This document shows positions 52,363 to 61,599 of a stretch of DNA of 64,000 nucleotides, piece after piece. A program made the translations under genes and the position numbers. Numbering within the stretch: the first letter of the stretch is position 1; the number at the start of each line of letters is the position of its first letter. The stretch is from UBA2336 sp036787955. GTDB taxonomy: Bacteria > Bacteroidota > Bacteroidia > Cytophagales > Cyclobacteriaceae. The notes below the pieces were generated by a model. It was not told the origin of the DNA. It was given only the letters and a program-made list of their open reading frames with translations, and did not search any database. The DNA is taken from the NCBI GenBank assembly GCA_036787955.1, contig DAIQOI010000003.1, positions 253,995-317,994 on the forward strand. The letters run 5' to 3'.

Positions 52363-53928
52363 ATGCGTTTCAGGGAAATTGTGTTAACACCTGCTGAGGC
52401 ATTTGATGAGCATGCGCTCAGCACGGTTCTCTTTCAAAAAACCGGTCTTTCTCCGGATGATTTTTTTATCGTTCCCCGAAAACGTTCGGTTGATGCCCGC
52501 GGCAAAAAAGTGGTGGTGCGCATGCGGGTGGAAGTTGTTCCACGCCGGGAGGGCCAACCGGAAATTCAGTACAACAAACCCGATAAGCAGGTCAGTCAGG
52601 CACAATCGGTAATCATAGTTGGCTCCGGCCCGGCTGGTTTGTTTGCCGCGCTTCGCCTTATTGAAGAAGGCTTTAAACCCATTGTGCTGGAACGCGGCTC
52701 TTCAGTGCAGTTGCGCAGGCGGGATCTTGCTGCTATCAACAAGTACCACATCGTTAATCCGGAGTCAAACTACTGTTTTGGTGAAGGCGGGGCCGGCACC
52801 TATTCCGATGGGAAACTCTATACCCGATCCACCAAACGAGGGGATGTGCACCGCATACTGCAAATACTTGTGGCACATGGTGCTCGCAGGGATATTCTGT
52901 TTGACGCCCACCCGCATATCGGCACGAATAAATTGCCAAAGCTGGTCGAAAGTTTGCGTCAGACTATTCTGGATTGCGGTGGCGAGATTTATTTTAATAC
53001 CCGGGTAGTCGAACTTCTTATACGAAGCAATGCTGTAGATGGAGTACTTACACAAAATAAGGATAAAATTAACGCCAGGGCGGTCATCCTTGCTACCGGA
53101 CATTCGGCCCGTGATGTGTTTGAAATGCTGCACCAGCATCATGTTGCCTTGCAATGCAAACCTTTTGCGCTGGGGGTGCGTGTAGAGCACCCGCAACAGC
53201 TCATTGATGAAATTCAGTATCACTGCACCGGTCCGCGCAACCATTGGCTGCCAGCCAGTTCGTACAGCCTGGTGCATCAGTCTGGTGTGAAAGAGAAACG
53301 CGGTGTTTTCTCCTTTTGCATGTGCCCGGGTGGGTTTATTGTTCCTTCAGCAACAAGCCCGGGCGAGGTGGTGGTCAATGGCATGTCGCCATCTCGCAGG
53401 GATTCGCGCTTTGCCAACAGCGGTATTGTGGTGTCGGTTAGTGAATCTGACTTTGCAATTTTTGCCAGCTCCGGGCCCCTGGCCGGTGTGCGGTTTCAGG
53501 CAGATATTGAACAACGAGCGTGTGCCGCAGCAGGAGGTACACAAACAGCACCCGCTTTGCGCCTTACCGATTTTCTGCACAATCGCCTATCAGCGAGTTT
53601 ACCGGAATCTTCCTATCAGCCCGGCCTGGCTGTTGCCGATTTTTATTCATTCCTTCCACCGTTCATAATCAAATCCCTGCAGGAAGGTTTTAAAGCATTT
53701 GGAAAAAAAATGCGAGGCTATATTACCGAAGAAGCAGTGGTGGTGGGTGTGGAAAGCCGTACCTCATCGCCGGTGCGTATTCCGCGCAACCCAACCACCT
53801 TGCAGCATCCGCAAATCAAAGGGCTCTTCCCTTGTGGCGAGGGTGCCGGCTATGCAGGGGGCATCGTGTCGGCTGCAATGGACGGAGAGCGTTGTGCCGG
53901 TGCTGCGGCAAAGTACCTATCTTCATAA
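52363..53928 (+). CDS. FAD-dependent dehydrogenase, COG2509-like
   Basis: A 521-residue flavoprotein. An N-terminal domain of about 80 residues (KRSVDARGKKVVVRMRVEV) precedes the FAD-binding Rossmann unit SVIIVGSGPAGLFAALRLIE (about 86-105). EGGAGTYSDGKLYTRSTKRG (about 146-165), PFALGVRVEHPQQLID and the closing GLFPCGEGAGYAGGIVSAAM (about 488-507) are typical of the conserved but uncharacterised COG2509 family. Its substrate is unknown. It is followed 3 bases later by the CoA-binding protein gene. Confidence 0.85.
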   Translation: MRFREIVLTPAEAFDEHALSTVLFQKTGLSPDDFFIVPRKRSVDARGKKVVVRMRVEVVPRREGQPEIQYNKPDKQVSQAQSVIIVGSGPAGLFAALRLIEEGFKPIVLERGSSVQLRRRDLAAINKYHIVNPESNYCFGEGGAGTYSDGKLYTRSTKRGDVHRILQILVAHGARRDILFDAHPHIGTNKLPKLVESLRQTILDCGGEIYFNTRVVELLIRSNAVDGVLTQNKDKINARAVILATGHSARDVFEMLHQHHVALQCKPFALGVRVEHPQQLIDEIQYHCTGPRNHWLPASSYSLVHQSGVKEKRGVFSFCMCPGGFIVPSATSPGEVVVNGMSPSRRDSRFANSGIVVSVSESDFAIFASSGPLAGVRFQADIEQRACAAAGGTQTAPALRLTDFLHNRLSASLPESSYQPGLAVADFYSFLPPFIIKSLQEGFKAFGKKMRGYITEEAVVVGVESRTSSPVRIPRNPTTLQHPQIKGLFPCGEGAGYAGGIVSAAMDGERCAGAAAKYLSS

Positions 53929-53931
53929 ATT

Positions 53932-54300
53932 ATGAGCAAAAAGACAGTTATCATCGGGGCGTCAGTCAATCCATCGCGATATGCCTATTTGGCGGCCGAA
54001 ATGCTTACAGAATACGGCCACGAAATTATTCCGTTAGGATTGCGGAAAGGCGAATTGTTTGGCACCGTTGTTCGGTTGCTGGCAGAGAAACCCGCTGTTG
54101 CCGATGTTGATACAATAACGCTGTATATGAACCCGGTTAATCAGAAACCCTGGTTAGATTATCTGATCTCGCTGAAACCCAAGCGCATCATCTTCAACCC
54201 GGGCACTGAGAATCCCGAGCTGGAAACCAGGGCAAGGGCAGCCGGCATTGAAACGGTGCATGGTTGTACACTGGTGATGCTGCGGACAGGTCAGTACTAA
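53932..54300 (+). CDS. CoA-binding protein (YccU-like)
   Basis: A 122-residue Rossmann-fold protein: KTVIIGASVNPSRYAYLA (about 4-21) is the nucleotide-binding glycine motif, and IIFNPGTENPELETRARAAG (about 80-99) the family segment of the CoA-binding domain. It may bind CoA, but no catalytic function is known. It is convergent with the SnoaL-like gene, with only 2 bases between stops. Confidence 0.8.
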   Translation: MSKKTVIIGASVNPSRYAYLAAEMLTEYGHEIIPLGLRKGELFGTVVRLLAEKPAVADVDTITLYMNPVNQKPWLDYLISLKPKRIIFNPGTENPELETRARAAGIETVHGCTLVMLRTGQY

Positions 54301-54302
54301 GG

Positions 54303-54800
54303 TCACCTCACCGGCCGGTTTTCTTTATCTTTTTCTATTGCAATGACCGATACGCAAATAATTTTCCATTGTCCGTTAATTTTTTCAAGAACGCGTACTT
54401 CTTCCTGTGGTGGCCGCAGGGTGTCATCGTGAACATGTTGTATAAACCTTGCGTAAGCTCCGTTGCCGAAGATTTTTATGGAAAGCCAGTCGCGGTCAAT
54501 TTTGGCGGTTGATGGCTTTGATGTTTTGAAGTAACCGGCAAATCCTTTCTGGATTTCATCCCAACCGGAAAAGTAATTTACATCAGTGGTGTCGGCAAAG
54601 GCCCAGAAAGCATACGGAACGTGCCCCCAGCAACTGGCCCAGGTATTGTAATCAATTTCGAAAAAGGCCTTCGTTTCGCGTTCAATAAGTTGGCGGATGG
54701 CTGTTTCATCACCGGAAGTTCCGGTGCTCTTGGACTTGAGCGGTGCCTGGGCCAGGGCTGTGGCCGTGCCCAGTAAGATGAGGTTAAACAGGGCTTTCAT
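54303..54800 (-). CDS. Exported SnoaL/DUF4440-like protein
   Basis: A 165-residue protein with signal peptide MKALFNLILLGTATALAQA; I use ATG 54800, not the upstream Met. The rest resembles the nuclear transport factor 2/SnoaL fold, with ETAIRQLIERETKAFFEIDY as the first helix, TWASCWGHVPYAFWAF and VRVLEKINGQWKIICVSV as the sheet. Members include ketosteroid isomerase-like and DUF4440 proteins. Ligand or activity unknown. Confidence 0.75.
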   Translation of the reverse strand: MKALFNLILLGTATALAQAPLKSKSTGTSGDETAIRQLIERETKAFFEIDYNTWASCWGHVPYAFWAFADTTDVNYFSGWDEIQKGFAGYFKTSKPSTAKIDRDWLSIKIFGNGAYARFIQHVHDDTLRPPQEEVRVLEKINGQWKIICVSVIAIEKDKENRPVR

Positions 54801-54959
54801 AATTTTTACAGTTTTGGCTTGAGCTGATCGTAACGGCATTGGAAGTTACTGAATTCCGCTTTTTTTTACCATCCTCTGCAAATATTCTTTCGGGCCTGAT
54901 TTTCATCAGATGGAATTTCGGCAAAACCCGATTACCTTTCCGTAACAAAGCCCTTTGTT

Positions 54960-55928
54960 ATGCTCTCCAATGAAAAAATACTCAGCATCCGCGATTTTCT
55001 GGTAAAACCCGGAAAAAAGGTTCATTTAAAAGACTGGCCTACTAAGCATCGGGCCAAAAAGCTGAACCGGCGTGATGCGGAAGCCCTGCTCGACCTGGGC
55101 AGACGGCACCTGGCTGAAATTCAGGATAAATTATATGCCCATAATCAATACAGCGTGCTTATTATTCTGCAGGCTATGGATGCAGCCGGCAAGGATGGAG
55201 CCGTTAAGCATATTATGTCGGGATTTAACCCCCTGGGGGTTAAAGTGTACAGCTTCAAGGCACCCAATGCCCATGAATTGGATCATGATTATTTCTGGCG
55301 CCATACACTGGCCCTGCCGGCACGCGGAGAAATAGCCATTCACAACCGCTCACACTATGAAAACGTGCTGGTTACCCGGGTACACCCCGAATGGATATTG
55401 AATGAAAACATTCCGGGAATTCGCTCGCTCAAAGATATTGATGACAAATTCTGGGAGACACGCTACAAGCAAATCAACCGCTTTGAAAAAAATCTGGCGC
55501 AGAACGGCACTGTTATCATGAAGTTCTTTCTTCACGTTTCTAAAAAAGAGCAACGAAAGCGTTTTCTCGAACGCATTGACGATCCTGCCAAAAACTGGAA
55601 ATTCTCCCTGTCCGATATTAAAGAAAGGGCCTTCTGGAACGAGTATCAGAAAGCGTACGAAATAACCCTGGAGAAAACATCCAAAGGCCATGCACCCTGG
55701 TTTATTATTCCTGCCGATGACAAGTGGTATGCACGACTGGCCATGGCCTTTATTATCTACAACCAATTTGAGAATCTTAACCTGAGTTACCCTGTTGTAA
55801 CGGAAGCCCAGAAACAGGAGTTGCAAAAAGCCAAATTACAACTGATGAATGAAAATGGCTCTAAGGAAGATGGCCGGGAGTCCAAAAATCAAAAAGTAAA
55901 TAAAACAAAAGCGCCGGAATCAGTCTGA
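54960..55928 (+). CDS. ppk2: Polyphosphate kinase 2 (PPK2)
   Basis: A 322-residue PPK2 enzyme transferring phosphate between polyphosphate and nucleotides. The Walker A-like motif is LQAMDAAGKDGAVKHI (about 70-85). FNPLGVKVYSFKAPNAHELD (about 89-108) and the lid segment NRSHYENVLVTRVHPEW (about 129-145) with conserved Arg/His follow. Length fits single-domain PPK2. The C-terminal Lys/Glu-rich tail is unusual. It forms a polyphosphate neighbourhood with PPK1 and Ppx. The end is 2 bases from the convergent LRR gene. Confidence 0.88.
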   Translation: MLSNEKILSIRDFLVKPGKKVHLKDWPTKHRAKKLNRRDAEALLDLGRRHLAEIQDKLYAHNQYSVLIILQAMDAAGKDGAVKHIMSGFNPLGVKVYSFKAPNAHELDHDYFWRHTLALPARGEIAIHNRSHYENVLVTRVHPEWILNENIPGIRSLKDIDDKFWETRYKQINRFEKNLAQNGTVIMKFFLHVSKKEQRKRFLERIDDPAKNWKFSLSDIKERAFWNEYQKAYEITLEKTSKGHAPWFIIPADDKWYARLAMAFIIYNQFENLNLSYPVVTEAQKQELQKAKLQLMNENGSKEDGRESKNQKVNKTKAPESV

Positions 55929-55930
55929 GA

Positions 55931-57331
55931 TTACAGGTGTACAATAACGCCTTTCTGGATGAAGAATTCGCTAAGTTCCTGAACATGGGCTTTATTTATC
56001 CAGTGGTTATTTCGCAAAACAAGAATCTTCAGCTTGTTGAGCGTGATTAGTTCCTGCGGAAGTTCGTATAACTCATTATCGGCCATATCCAGATATTCAA
56101 GATTCTTCAATGCCAGGATCGGGTATGGAAAAGAGGTGAACCGGTTGTTATTTATGCGCAGGGTTTTTAATTCCTGCAGATGCGATAAACTTTCAGGTAA
56201 ATAAATGAGCCGGTTATTATGAACAAATAGTTCCTGCAGGTCTTTAAGTTGGCCAATGCTCTCCGGAAGTCTGCTGATGCGATTGTTGGATAAATAGAGA
56301 ATTTTAAGTTTTGAAAGCTGTCCCAACTGTTCACTAACGGTATCAATACGATTGAAATACAGATCAATGATTTCCAGGTTGGTAAGTTTATATACTGCCG
56401 GCGGAATGGCCGGCAGCGCGTTTACGTAAAATGACAACGCTGTAAGATCTTGCAGTTTACTCAGGTTGACGTGAACACTTTGTATATTGTTGATGGCCAG
56501 ATTCAGTTCGCGTAAACGGGGAAAGCGCGCAATACCTTCCGGTACCTCGTTAATGCGGTTTTGCTGAAGGAACAACTTTTGTAATGTCGGATGACTTTTT
56601 CCGCGCGTTAGGTCCGACAGAGTTAACCGGTTTCTGTTCAGTTGTAGTTCTGTAAGTCTATGATTCCGGAAGATATGAGGAAAGTGCGTGAGAGCAATAT
56701 TTTCAGACAAATCCAGGATTTCCAGGTTCCGGAGCTTGCGGTAGGAATGCGGTATGTGGGATTGATCGCTTCCGCGGATAACGAGTTTCGCGACATTGTC
56801 ATTTCGCGATAATTTTACCCGACCGCGTGTGTTGTAAATATAGATTGCTTTCAGTGCAGTAATTTTATTCAGATACCGGGGTAGCTTTCTTATCTGCGTA
56901 TCCCAGAGTTCCAGTTCTTTCAGGCGGGTACACTGCTTCATTCCTTCCGGAAGGCGCCTGAATTTCGTGCCGTGTAAACTTAATGCTGTTACCTGGTCAT
57001 GTGGTACAATGCCTTTTTCCACTTCATGCCACTCGGTTGTGCCCATACGCCTGGTATAAGTTGTTCGATATCCGATGATCTTATCCATGAGCGCAGCACG
57101 TACTTTCAGCAGGCTGTCTGCCCTTACGCTGGTGTCCGTCCGAGAGTCGGTTGGTTTGGCATTGCGGCTCAGTTCCTGAATCAGGCGGTTCGTCTGGGCA
57201 AAGGCGGCCGAATCGGCCGGGGTGGCAAATACCGGCTGACTGGCCTGGCTGCAAGCAGGAGCGTGGTAAATCAGAGCAGTTGCAATGAGTACTAAAGTCC
57301 TTTTCAAGCTTGAATTCCTTTTATTTAACAA
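55931..57331 (-). CDS. Exported leucine-rich repeat protein
   Basis: A 466-residue protein. A hydrophobic N-terminus (LKRTLVLIATALIYHAPACS) is a signal peptide. ACS could be a weak lipobox, but a Leu at the expected position is missing. About thirteen LRR units of 22-23 residues fill residues about 125-450, each with LxxLxxLxLxxNxIxxLP, such as LQDLTALSFYVNALPAIP and LSKLKILYLSNNRISRLP. The LRR domain forms a curved solenoid for protein or glycan recognition. It is divergent from gyrB across 64 bases. Function not deducible. Confidence 0.85.
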   Translation of the reverse strand: MLNKRNSSLKRTLVLIATALIYHAPACSQASQPVFATPADSAAFAQTNRLIQELSRNAKPTDSRTDTSVRADSLLKVRAALMDKIIGYRTTYTRRMGTTEWHEVEKGIVPHDQVTALSLHGTKFRRLPEGMKQCTRLKELELWDTQIRKLPRYLNKITALKAIYIYNTRGRVKLSRNDNVAKLVIRGSDQSHIPHSYRKLRNLEILDLSENIALTHFPHIFRNHRLTELQLNRNRLTLSDLTRGKSHPTLQKLFLQQNRINEVPEGIARFPRLRELNLAINNIQSVHVNLSKLQDLTALSFYVNALPAIPPAVYKLTNLEIIDLYFNRIDTVSEQLGQLSKLKILYLSNNRISRLPESIGQLKDLQELFVHNNRLIYLPESLSHLQELKTLRINNNRFTSFPYPILALKNLEYLDMADNELYELPQELITLNKLKILVLRNNHWINKAHVQELSEFFIQKGVIVHL

Positions 57332-57365
57332 CGACCAATTTCTTCAAAATCCCGCAAAAAACCTG

Positions 57366-57373
57366 TATTTTTG
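57366..57373 (+). promoter_or_regulatory. Putative -7 promoter element for gyrB (TATTTTTG)
   Basis: An exact TAnnTTTG match 22 bases before the gyrB ATG. No clear -33 TTG at normal spacing. Confidence 0.4.
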
Positions 57374-57395
57374 AAAGTTTATTGATAAACCTACA

Positions 57396-59357
57396 ATGAG
57401 CGCAGTAAAAGAAAAGGAAAAAAAATCAACCGGCTATTCGGCCAGCAATATTCAGGTTTTGGAGGGCTTGGAAGCCGTGCGCAAGCGCCCGGCCATGTAC
57501 ATAGGCGATGTGAGCAGCAAGGGTTTGCATCACCTTATCTGGGAAGTGGTAGACAACTCCATTGACGAAGCCCTGGCCGGCTATTGTGATGATATTAAAG
57601 TTACCATTCATGAGGATAATTCCGTTTCGGTAGAAGATAACGGAAGGGGCATTCCTACTGACATCCATGAAAAGGAGAAGCGATCGGCACTTGAAGTGGT
57701 AATGACCGTTCTGCACGCAGGCGGCAAATTTGATAAAAGTACTTACAAGGTGTCAGGTGGACTACACGGAGTAGGGGTATCGTGCGTAAACGCACTTTCC
57801 GAAAAACTTCATGCGGTAGTTTACCGCGATGGGAAAATCTGGGAACAGGAGTACCAACGGGGGGTTCCGCAATATTCGGTGCGGGTAGTGGGCGAATCGG
57901 ACAAACGTGGTACGTTGGTTCATTTCCTGCCCGATAAAACGATTTTTACAGTTACAGAGTTTAACTACGAAACCGTGGCCACGCGCCTGCGTGAACTGGC
58001 GTTTTTAAACCCGGGAATAAAACTTACGCTAACCGACCTGCGCGAAAAAGACGATCAGGGCAACCCGCGCAGCGATGTGTTCTTTTCAAAAGGCGGCCTG
58101 GTTGAATTTGTGGAATACATCGATTCAACGCGTGAGAAACTCATACCCGAACCGATTTACATTGAAAACAACAAAGGCGAAATGCCCGTTCAGGTGGCAC
58201 TGAGTTATAACACATCGTTCAGTGAAAACCTGGTGTCATATGTGAACAACATCAATACACATGAGGGCGGCACGCACGTAGCAGGATTTCGCAGGGCGCT
58301 GACCCGCACTTTGAAAAGTTATGCCGATAAATCGGGTTTGCTCGAAAAGGCCAAAATCGAAATCACCGGTGATGACTTCCGCGAAGGGTTAACGGCCGTA
58401 ATTTCAGTGAAGGTAGCCGAGCCTCAGTTTGAAGGACAAACCAAAACCAAACTGGGCAATTCCGAAGCCATGGGTATTGTGGATCAGGCTGTAGGTGAAG
58501 TACTGCAATATTACCTGGAGGAGCATCCGCGCGAAGCAAAACTTATTGTCAACAAAGTCATTCTTGCTGCGCAGGCACGCCACGCCGCACGCAAGGCGCG
58601 CGAAATGGTGCAACGGAAAAACATCCTGAGCGGCACCGGCTTGCCGGGTAAGCTGGCCGACTGTTCAAGCACCGATCCTTCAATATCCGAATTGTACCTG
58701 GTAGAGGGCGATTCAGCCGGTGGCTCGGCCAAGCAGGGCCGCGACCGCACCTTTCAGGCAATACTGCCGTTGCGCGGCAAAATTCTGAACGTGGAAAAAG
58801 CGCAGGAACATAAAATTTACGAGAACGAAGAAATCAAAAATATCATTACCGCCCTGGGCGTAACTTTCGGAACAGCCGAAGACGGCAAGGCCCTTAACCT
58901 CAGTAAACTGCGCTACCACAAAATCATTATCATGACCGATGCGGACGTGGATGGCAGCCACATTCGCACCCTTATCCTCACCTTCTTCTTCCGCTATATG
59001 CGCGAACTTATTGAAAACGGCTACGTATATATAGCCTTGCCACCTTTGTACCTGGTAAAGAAGGGAAAAGAAGAGCGTTATTGCTGGACAGAAGAGGAGC
59101 GCGATGCTGCTGTGAAGCAGCTTAGTGGCGGCAAAGACGACTCGGTAACCATCCAACGTTACAAAGGTTTGGGCGAAATGAATCCTGAACAATTGTGGGC
59201 CACCACCATGGACCCCGAACGCAGAACCTTAAAACAGGTAACCATTGAATCGGCAGCCGAAGCCGATCACCTGTTCTCCATGCTTATGGGCGATGAGGTA
59301 GCACCGCGCAGGGAGTTTATTGAGAAAAACGCACGCTACGCCCGCATTGATGCCTGA
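57396..59357 (+). CDS. gyrB: DNA gyrase subunit B
   Basis: A 653-residue GHKL-type ATPase subunit that introduces negative supercoils with GyrA. IQVLEGLEAVRKRPAMYIGD (about 19-38) opens the ATPase domain. VSGGLHGVGVSCVNALS (about 119-135) is the ATP lid. The TOPRIM domain has EGDSAGGSAKQGRDRTFQAI (about 437-456, with the catalytic Glu) and MTDADVDGSHIRTLIL (about 513-528). Length and motif order match GyrB of Bacteroidota, not ParE. ppk1 follows after 3 bases. Confidence 0.95.
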   Translation: MSAVKEKEKKSTGYSASNIQVLEGLEAVRKRPAMYIGDVSSKGLHHLIWEVVDNSIDEALAGYCDDIKVTIHEDNSVSVEDNGRGIPTDIHEKEKRSALEVVMTVLHAGGKFDKSTYKVSGGLHGVGVSCVNALSEKLHAVVYRDGKIWEQEYQRGVPQYSVRVVGESDKRGTLVHFLPDKTIFTVTEFNYETVATRLRELAFLNPGIKLTLTDLREKDDQGNPRSDVFFSKGGLVEFVEYIDSTREKLIPEPIYIENNKGEMPVQVALSYNTSFSENLVSYVNNINTHEGGTHVAGFRRALTRTLKSYADKSGLLEKAKIEITGDDFREGLTAVISVKVAEPQFEGQTKTKLGNSEAMGIVDQAVGEVLQYYLEEHPREAKLIVNKVILAAQARHAARKAREMVQRKNILSGTGLPGKLADCSSTDPSISELYLVEGDSAGGSAKQGRDRTFQAILPLRGKILNVEKAQEHKIYENEEIKNIITALGVTFGTAEDGKALNLSKLRYHKIIIMTDADVDGSHIRTLILTFFFRYMRELIENGYVYIALPPLYLVKKGKEERYCWTEEERDAAVKQLSGGKDDSVTIQRYKGLGEMNPEQLWATTMDPERRTLKQVTIESAAEADHLFSMLMGDEVAPRREFIEKNARYARIDA

Positions 59358-59360
59358 TGT

Positions 59361-61496
59361 ATGGAAATGGAAGTTAAATCTTCGAGCCGTACAGCCGAAA
59401 CCCAGGCTGTTAGTGAAAGTCGCTACATTAGCCGCGACTTAAGCTGGCTGCAGTTTAACTACCGCGTACTCGATCAGGCCCGTAAAACCGAAAGGAGCAT
59501 CTTCGACCGCCTGAAATTCCTGTGCATTACTTCTTCCAATCTCGATGAATTCTGTACCATCCGGTTAGGTAGTTTATACAACTATATCGACTACGGAAAG
59601 GAACGGTTTGATTACAGCGGCTTGCGCGAAGAGCCTTTCCGTAAATTGTTGCTGAATGCGATACGGAATTTTGTAAACGACCAGAACGAATACTTTATAC
59701 ATAAGCTCAGGCCGCTTTTCCGTGAAAATGGATTTGAAATACGCGCCTATCAGGATTTATCGGTCGAACACACAGCGCTGGTCAATCATTACTTCCTCCG
59801 CACCATATTTCCGATGCTCACACCCATGGCATTCGACAGTTACCATGCTTTTCCGGTGCTGAAAAATAACCGCTTGCTGTTTGGTGTTGTAACAGCCGTG
59901 ATGAGCGAAGGACAGCTTCACAACCGCATTTCCTTTGTGCAAATACCCAGTAATATTCCCCGTTTTTTTGAAATCAGGGAAAACGGCCTGCTGATATTTG
60001 TTCCGGTAGAAGATATTGTGCGGCACAATATCCACAATCTTTTCAGAAATGTGGATATCCGAAGCGTAAATCTGTTTCGCATCAACCGCAATGGCGATTT
60101 CACGCTCGAAGAAAGTGATGACATAGAATCCAATTTTCTGGAAGACCTGAAACAAAAGCTAAAGACCCGAAGGACGGGTCGGGTGGTGCGCATGGAAGTT
60201 CATGGAAATGCTGATCCGTGGATGTTACGCCTGTTGAAAATCCAGTTCGATATTGACGATCACAATATTTTTTACATACCTCAGGCCAGCTTGCTGGATC
60301 TAAGCGGCTTGAACCAGATCATCAGTCATAATGAATTTAAAGGCAGAAGGTTTAAATCGCCCGATCCGATAAAGCCACTCAATTATCCGGATGAAGATAA
60401 CCCTGACTTGTTTGAAGTACTGAAGCACCGCGATATCCTGTTGCACCATCCTTACAATTCCATGGAGCCGGTGCTGGAGTTGCTGGAGAAAGCCGCAGAC
60501 GATCCGTACGTGCTATCCATAAAGATTACCCTTTACCGGGTAGCCCGTGGTGAATCACGGGTTACCAATGCGTTGTACCGTGCAGCTGAAAACGGTAAAC
60601 ACGTGGCTGTGTTGTTTGAAGTAAAAGCACGCTTTGATGAAGAAAACAATCTGCGCGAGGCTGAACGCCTGCAAAAAGCCGGTTGCTTTGTAATATATGG
60701 CATGGGCAACCTGAAAACCCACACCAAACTATTATTGATTGTACGAAAAGAGCCGGATGACCGCGTGTATCGGTATGTACATTTGTCGAGCGGCAATTAC
60801 AATGAAGTTACTGCCAGGTTATACACCGATGTCGGACTGCTTACATCCAAAGAAATTTATGCCAATGATGTTTCGGAGTTCTTTAATGTAATAACCGGGC
60901 ACTCACAGCCATTAACTTATCGCAACCTGATAACCTCGCCCCGTGATATGCGCATTCAGTTATGCAACCTTATCCGGCGCGAAGCCGATAATGCACGGGC
61001 AGGTTTACCTTCGGGCATCGCTATTAAAGTCAATTCTTTGCAGGATAAGGAATTCATTGATGAACTCTATGCGGCCTCGCAGGCAGGCGTACCCATTCGC
61101 CTGAGCGTACGCGGCATTTGCTGTCTTCGGCCGGGCAGAACCGGTCTGAGCGAAAACATTCAGGTGTTGAGTATTGTGGGCGAATACCTGGAGCATTCGC
61201 GTATCTATTATTTTCACAATGCCGGTGATCCAAAGGTGTACATCGGTAGTGCCGATGCCATGGTGCGCAGTTTTGACCGCCGGGTAGAGTCGCTGGTGTT
61301 GCTGGAAGAAGATATTTTGCGCAAGCAGGCCATGAATATTCTCCGCTTCAATATGCGCGATAACGTGAATGCCTACGTGATGAACGAAGACGGTACCTAT
61401 ACGCCCAGACAACCCGATGGCGAGCCGACTTTTAACATTCATAAGGAATTTTACCGGGTAACGAAGGAAACCGTGAGCGATGTGAAACTCTTTTGA
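59361..61496 (+). CDS. ppk1: Polyphosphate kinase 1
   Basis: A 711-residue PPK1 that reversibly makes polyphosphate from ATP. The N-terminal domain begins RDLSWLQFNYRVLDQA (about 25-40). The two active-site His segments are RYVHLSSGNYNEVTARLYTD (about 472-491) and YYFHNAGDPKVYIGSADAMV (about 614-633). Arg-rich loops such as KITLYRVARGESRVTNALY contact the polyphosphate. The gene is 3 bases after gyrB and convergent with ppx (103 bases between stops), so the polyphosphate-making and -degrading genes face each other. Confidence 0.94.
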   Translation: MEMEVKSSSRTAETQAVSESRYISRDLSWLQFNYRVLDQARKTERSIFDRLKFLCITSSNLDEFCTIRLGSLYNYIDYGKERFDYSGLREEPFRKLLLNAIRNFVNDQNEYFIHKLRPLFRENGFEIRAYQDLSVEHTALVNHYFLRTIFPMLTPMAFDSYHAFPVLKNNRLLFGVVTAVMSEGQLHNRISFVQIPSNIPRFFEIRENGLLIFVPVEDIVRHNIHNLFRNVDIRSVNLFRINRNGDFTLEESDDIESNFLEDLKQKLKTRRTGRVVRMEVHGNADPWMLRLLKIQFDIDDHNIFYIPQASLLDLSGLNQIISHNEFKGRRFKSPDPIKPLNYPDEDNPDLFEVLKHRDILLHHPYNSMEPVLELLEKAADDPYVLSIKITLYRVARGESRVTNALYRAAENGKHVAVLFEVKARFDEENNLREAERLQKAGCFVIYGMGNLKTHTKLLLIVRKEPDDRVYRYVHLSSGNYNEVTARLYTDVGLLTSKEIYANDVSEFFNVITGHSQPLTYRNLITSPRDMRIQLCNLIRREADNARAGLPSGIAIKVNSLQDKEFIDELYAASQAGVPIRLSVRGICCLRPGRTGLSENIQVLSIVGEYLEHSRIYYFHNAGDPKVYIGSADAMVRSFDRRVESLVLLEEDILRKQAMNILRFNMRDNVNAYVMNEDGTYTPRQPDGEPTFNIHKEFYRVTKETVSDVKLF

Positions 61497-61599
61497 AAGA
61501 GGAAGTCCTGCCACGGAACGGAACTTTTTCCGATGTACGGAGACCAGCCAACATTTCACTGCCAACACAGCGTTACTACCAGGCGGGTGCACTGGTGTT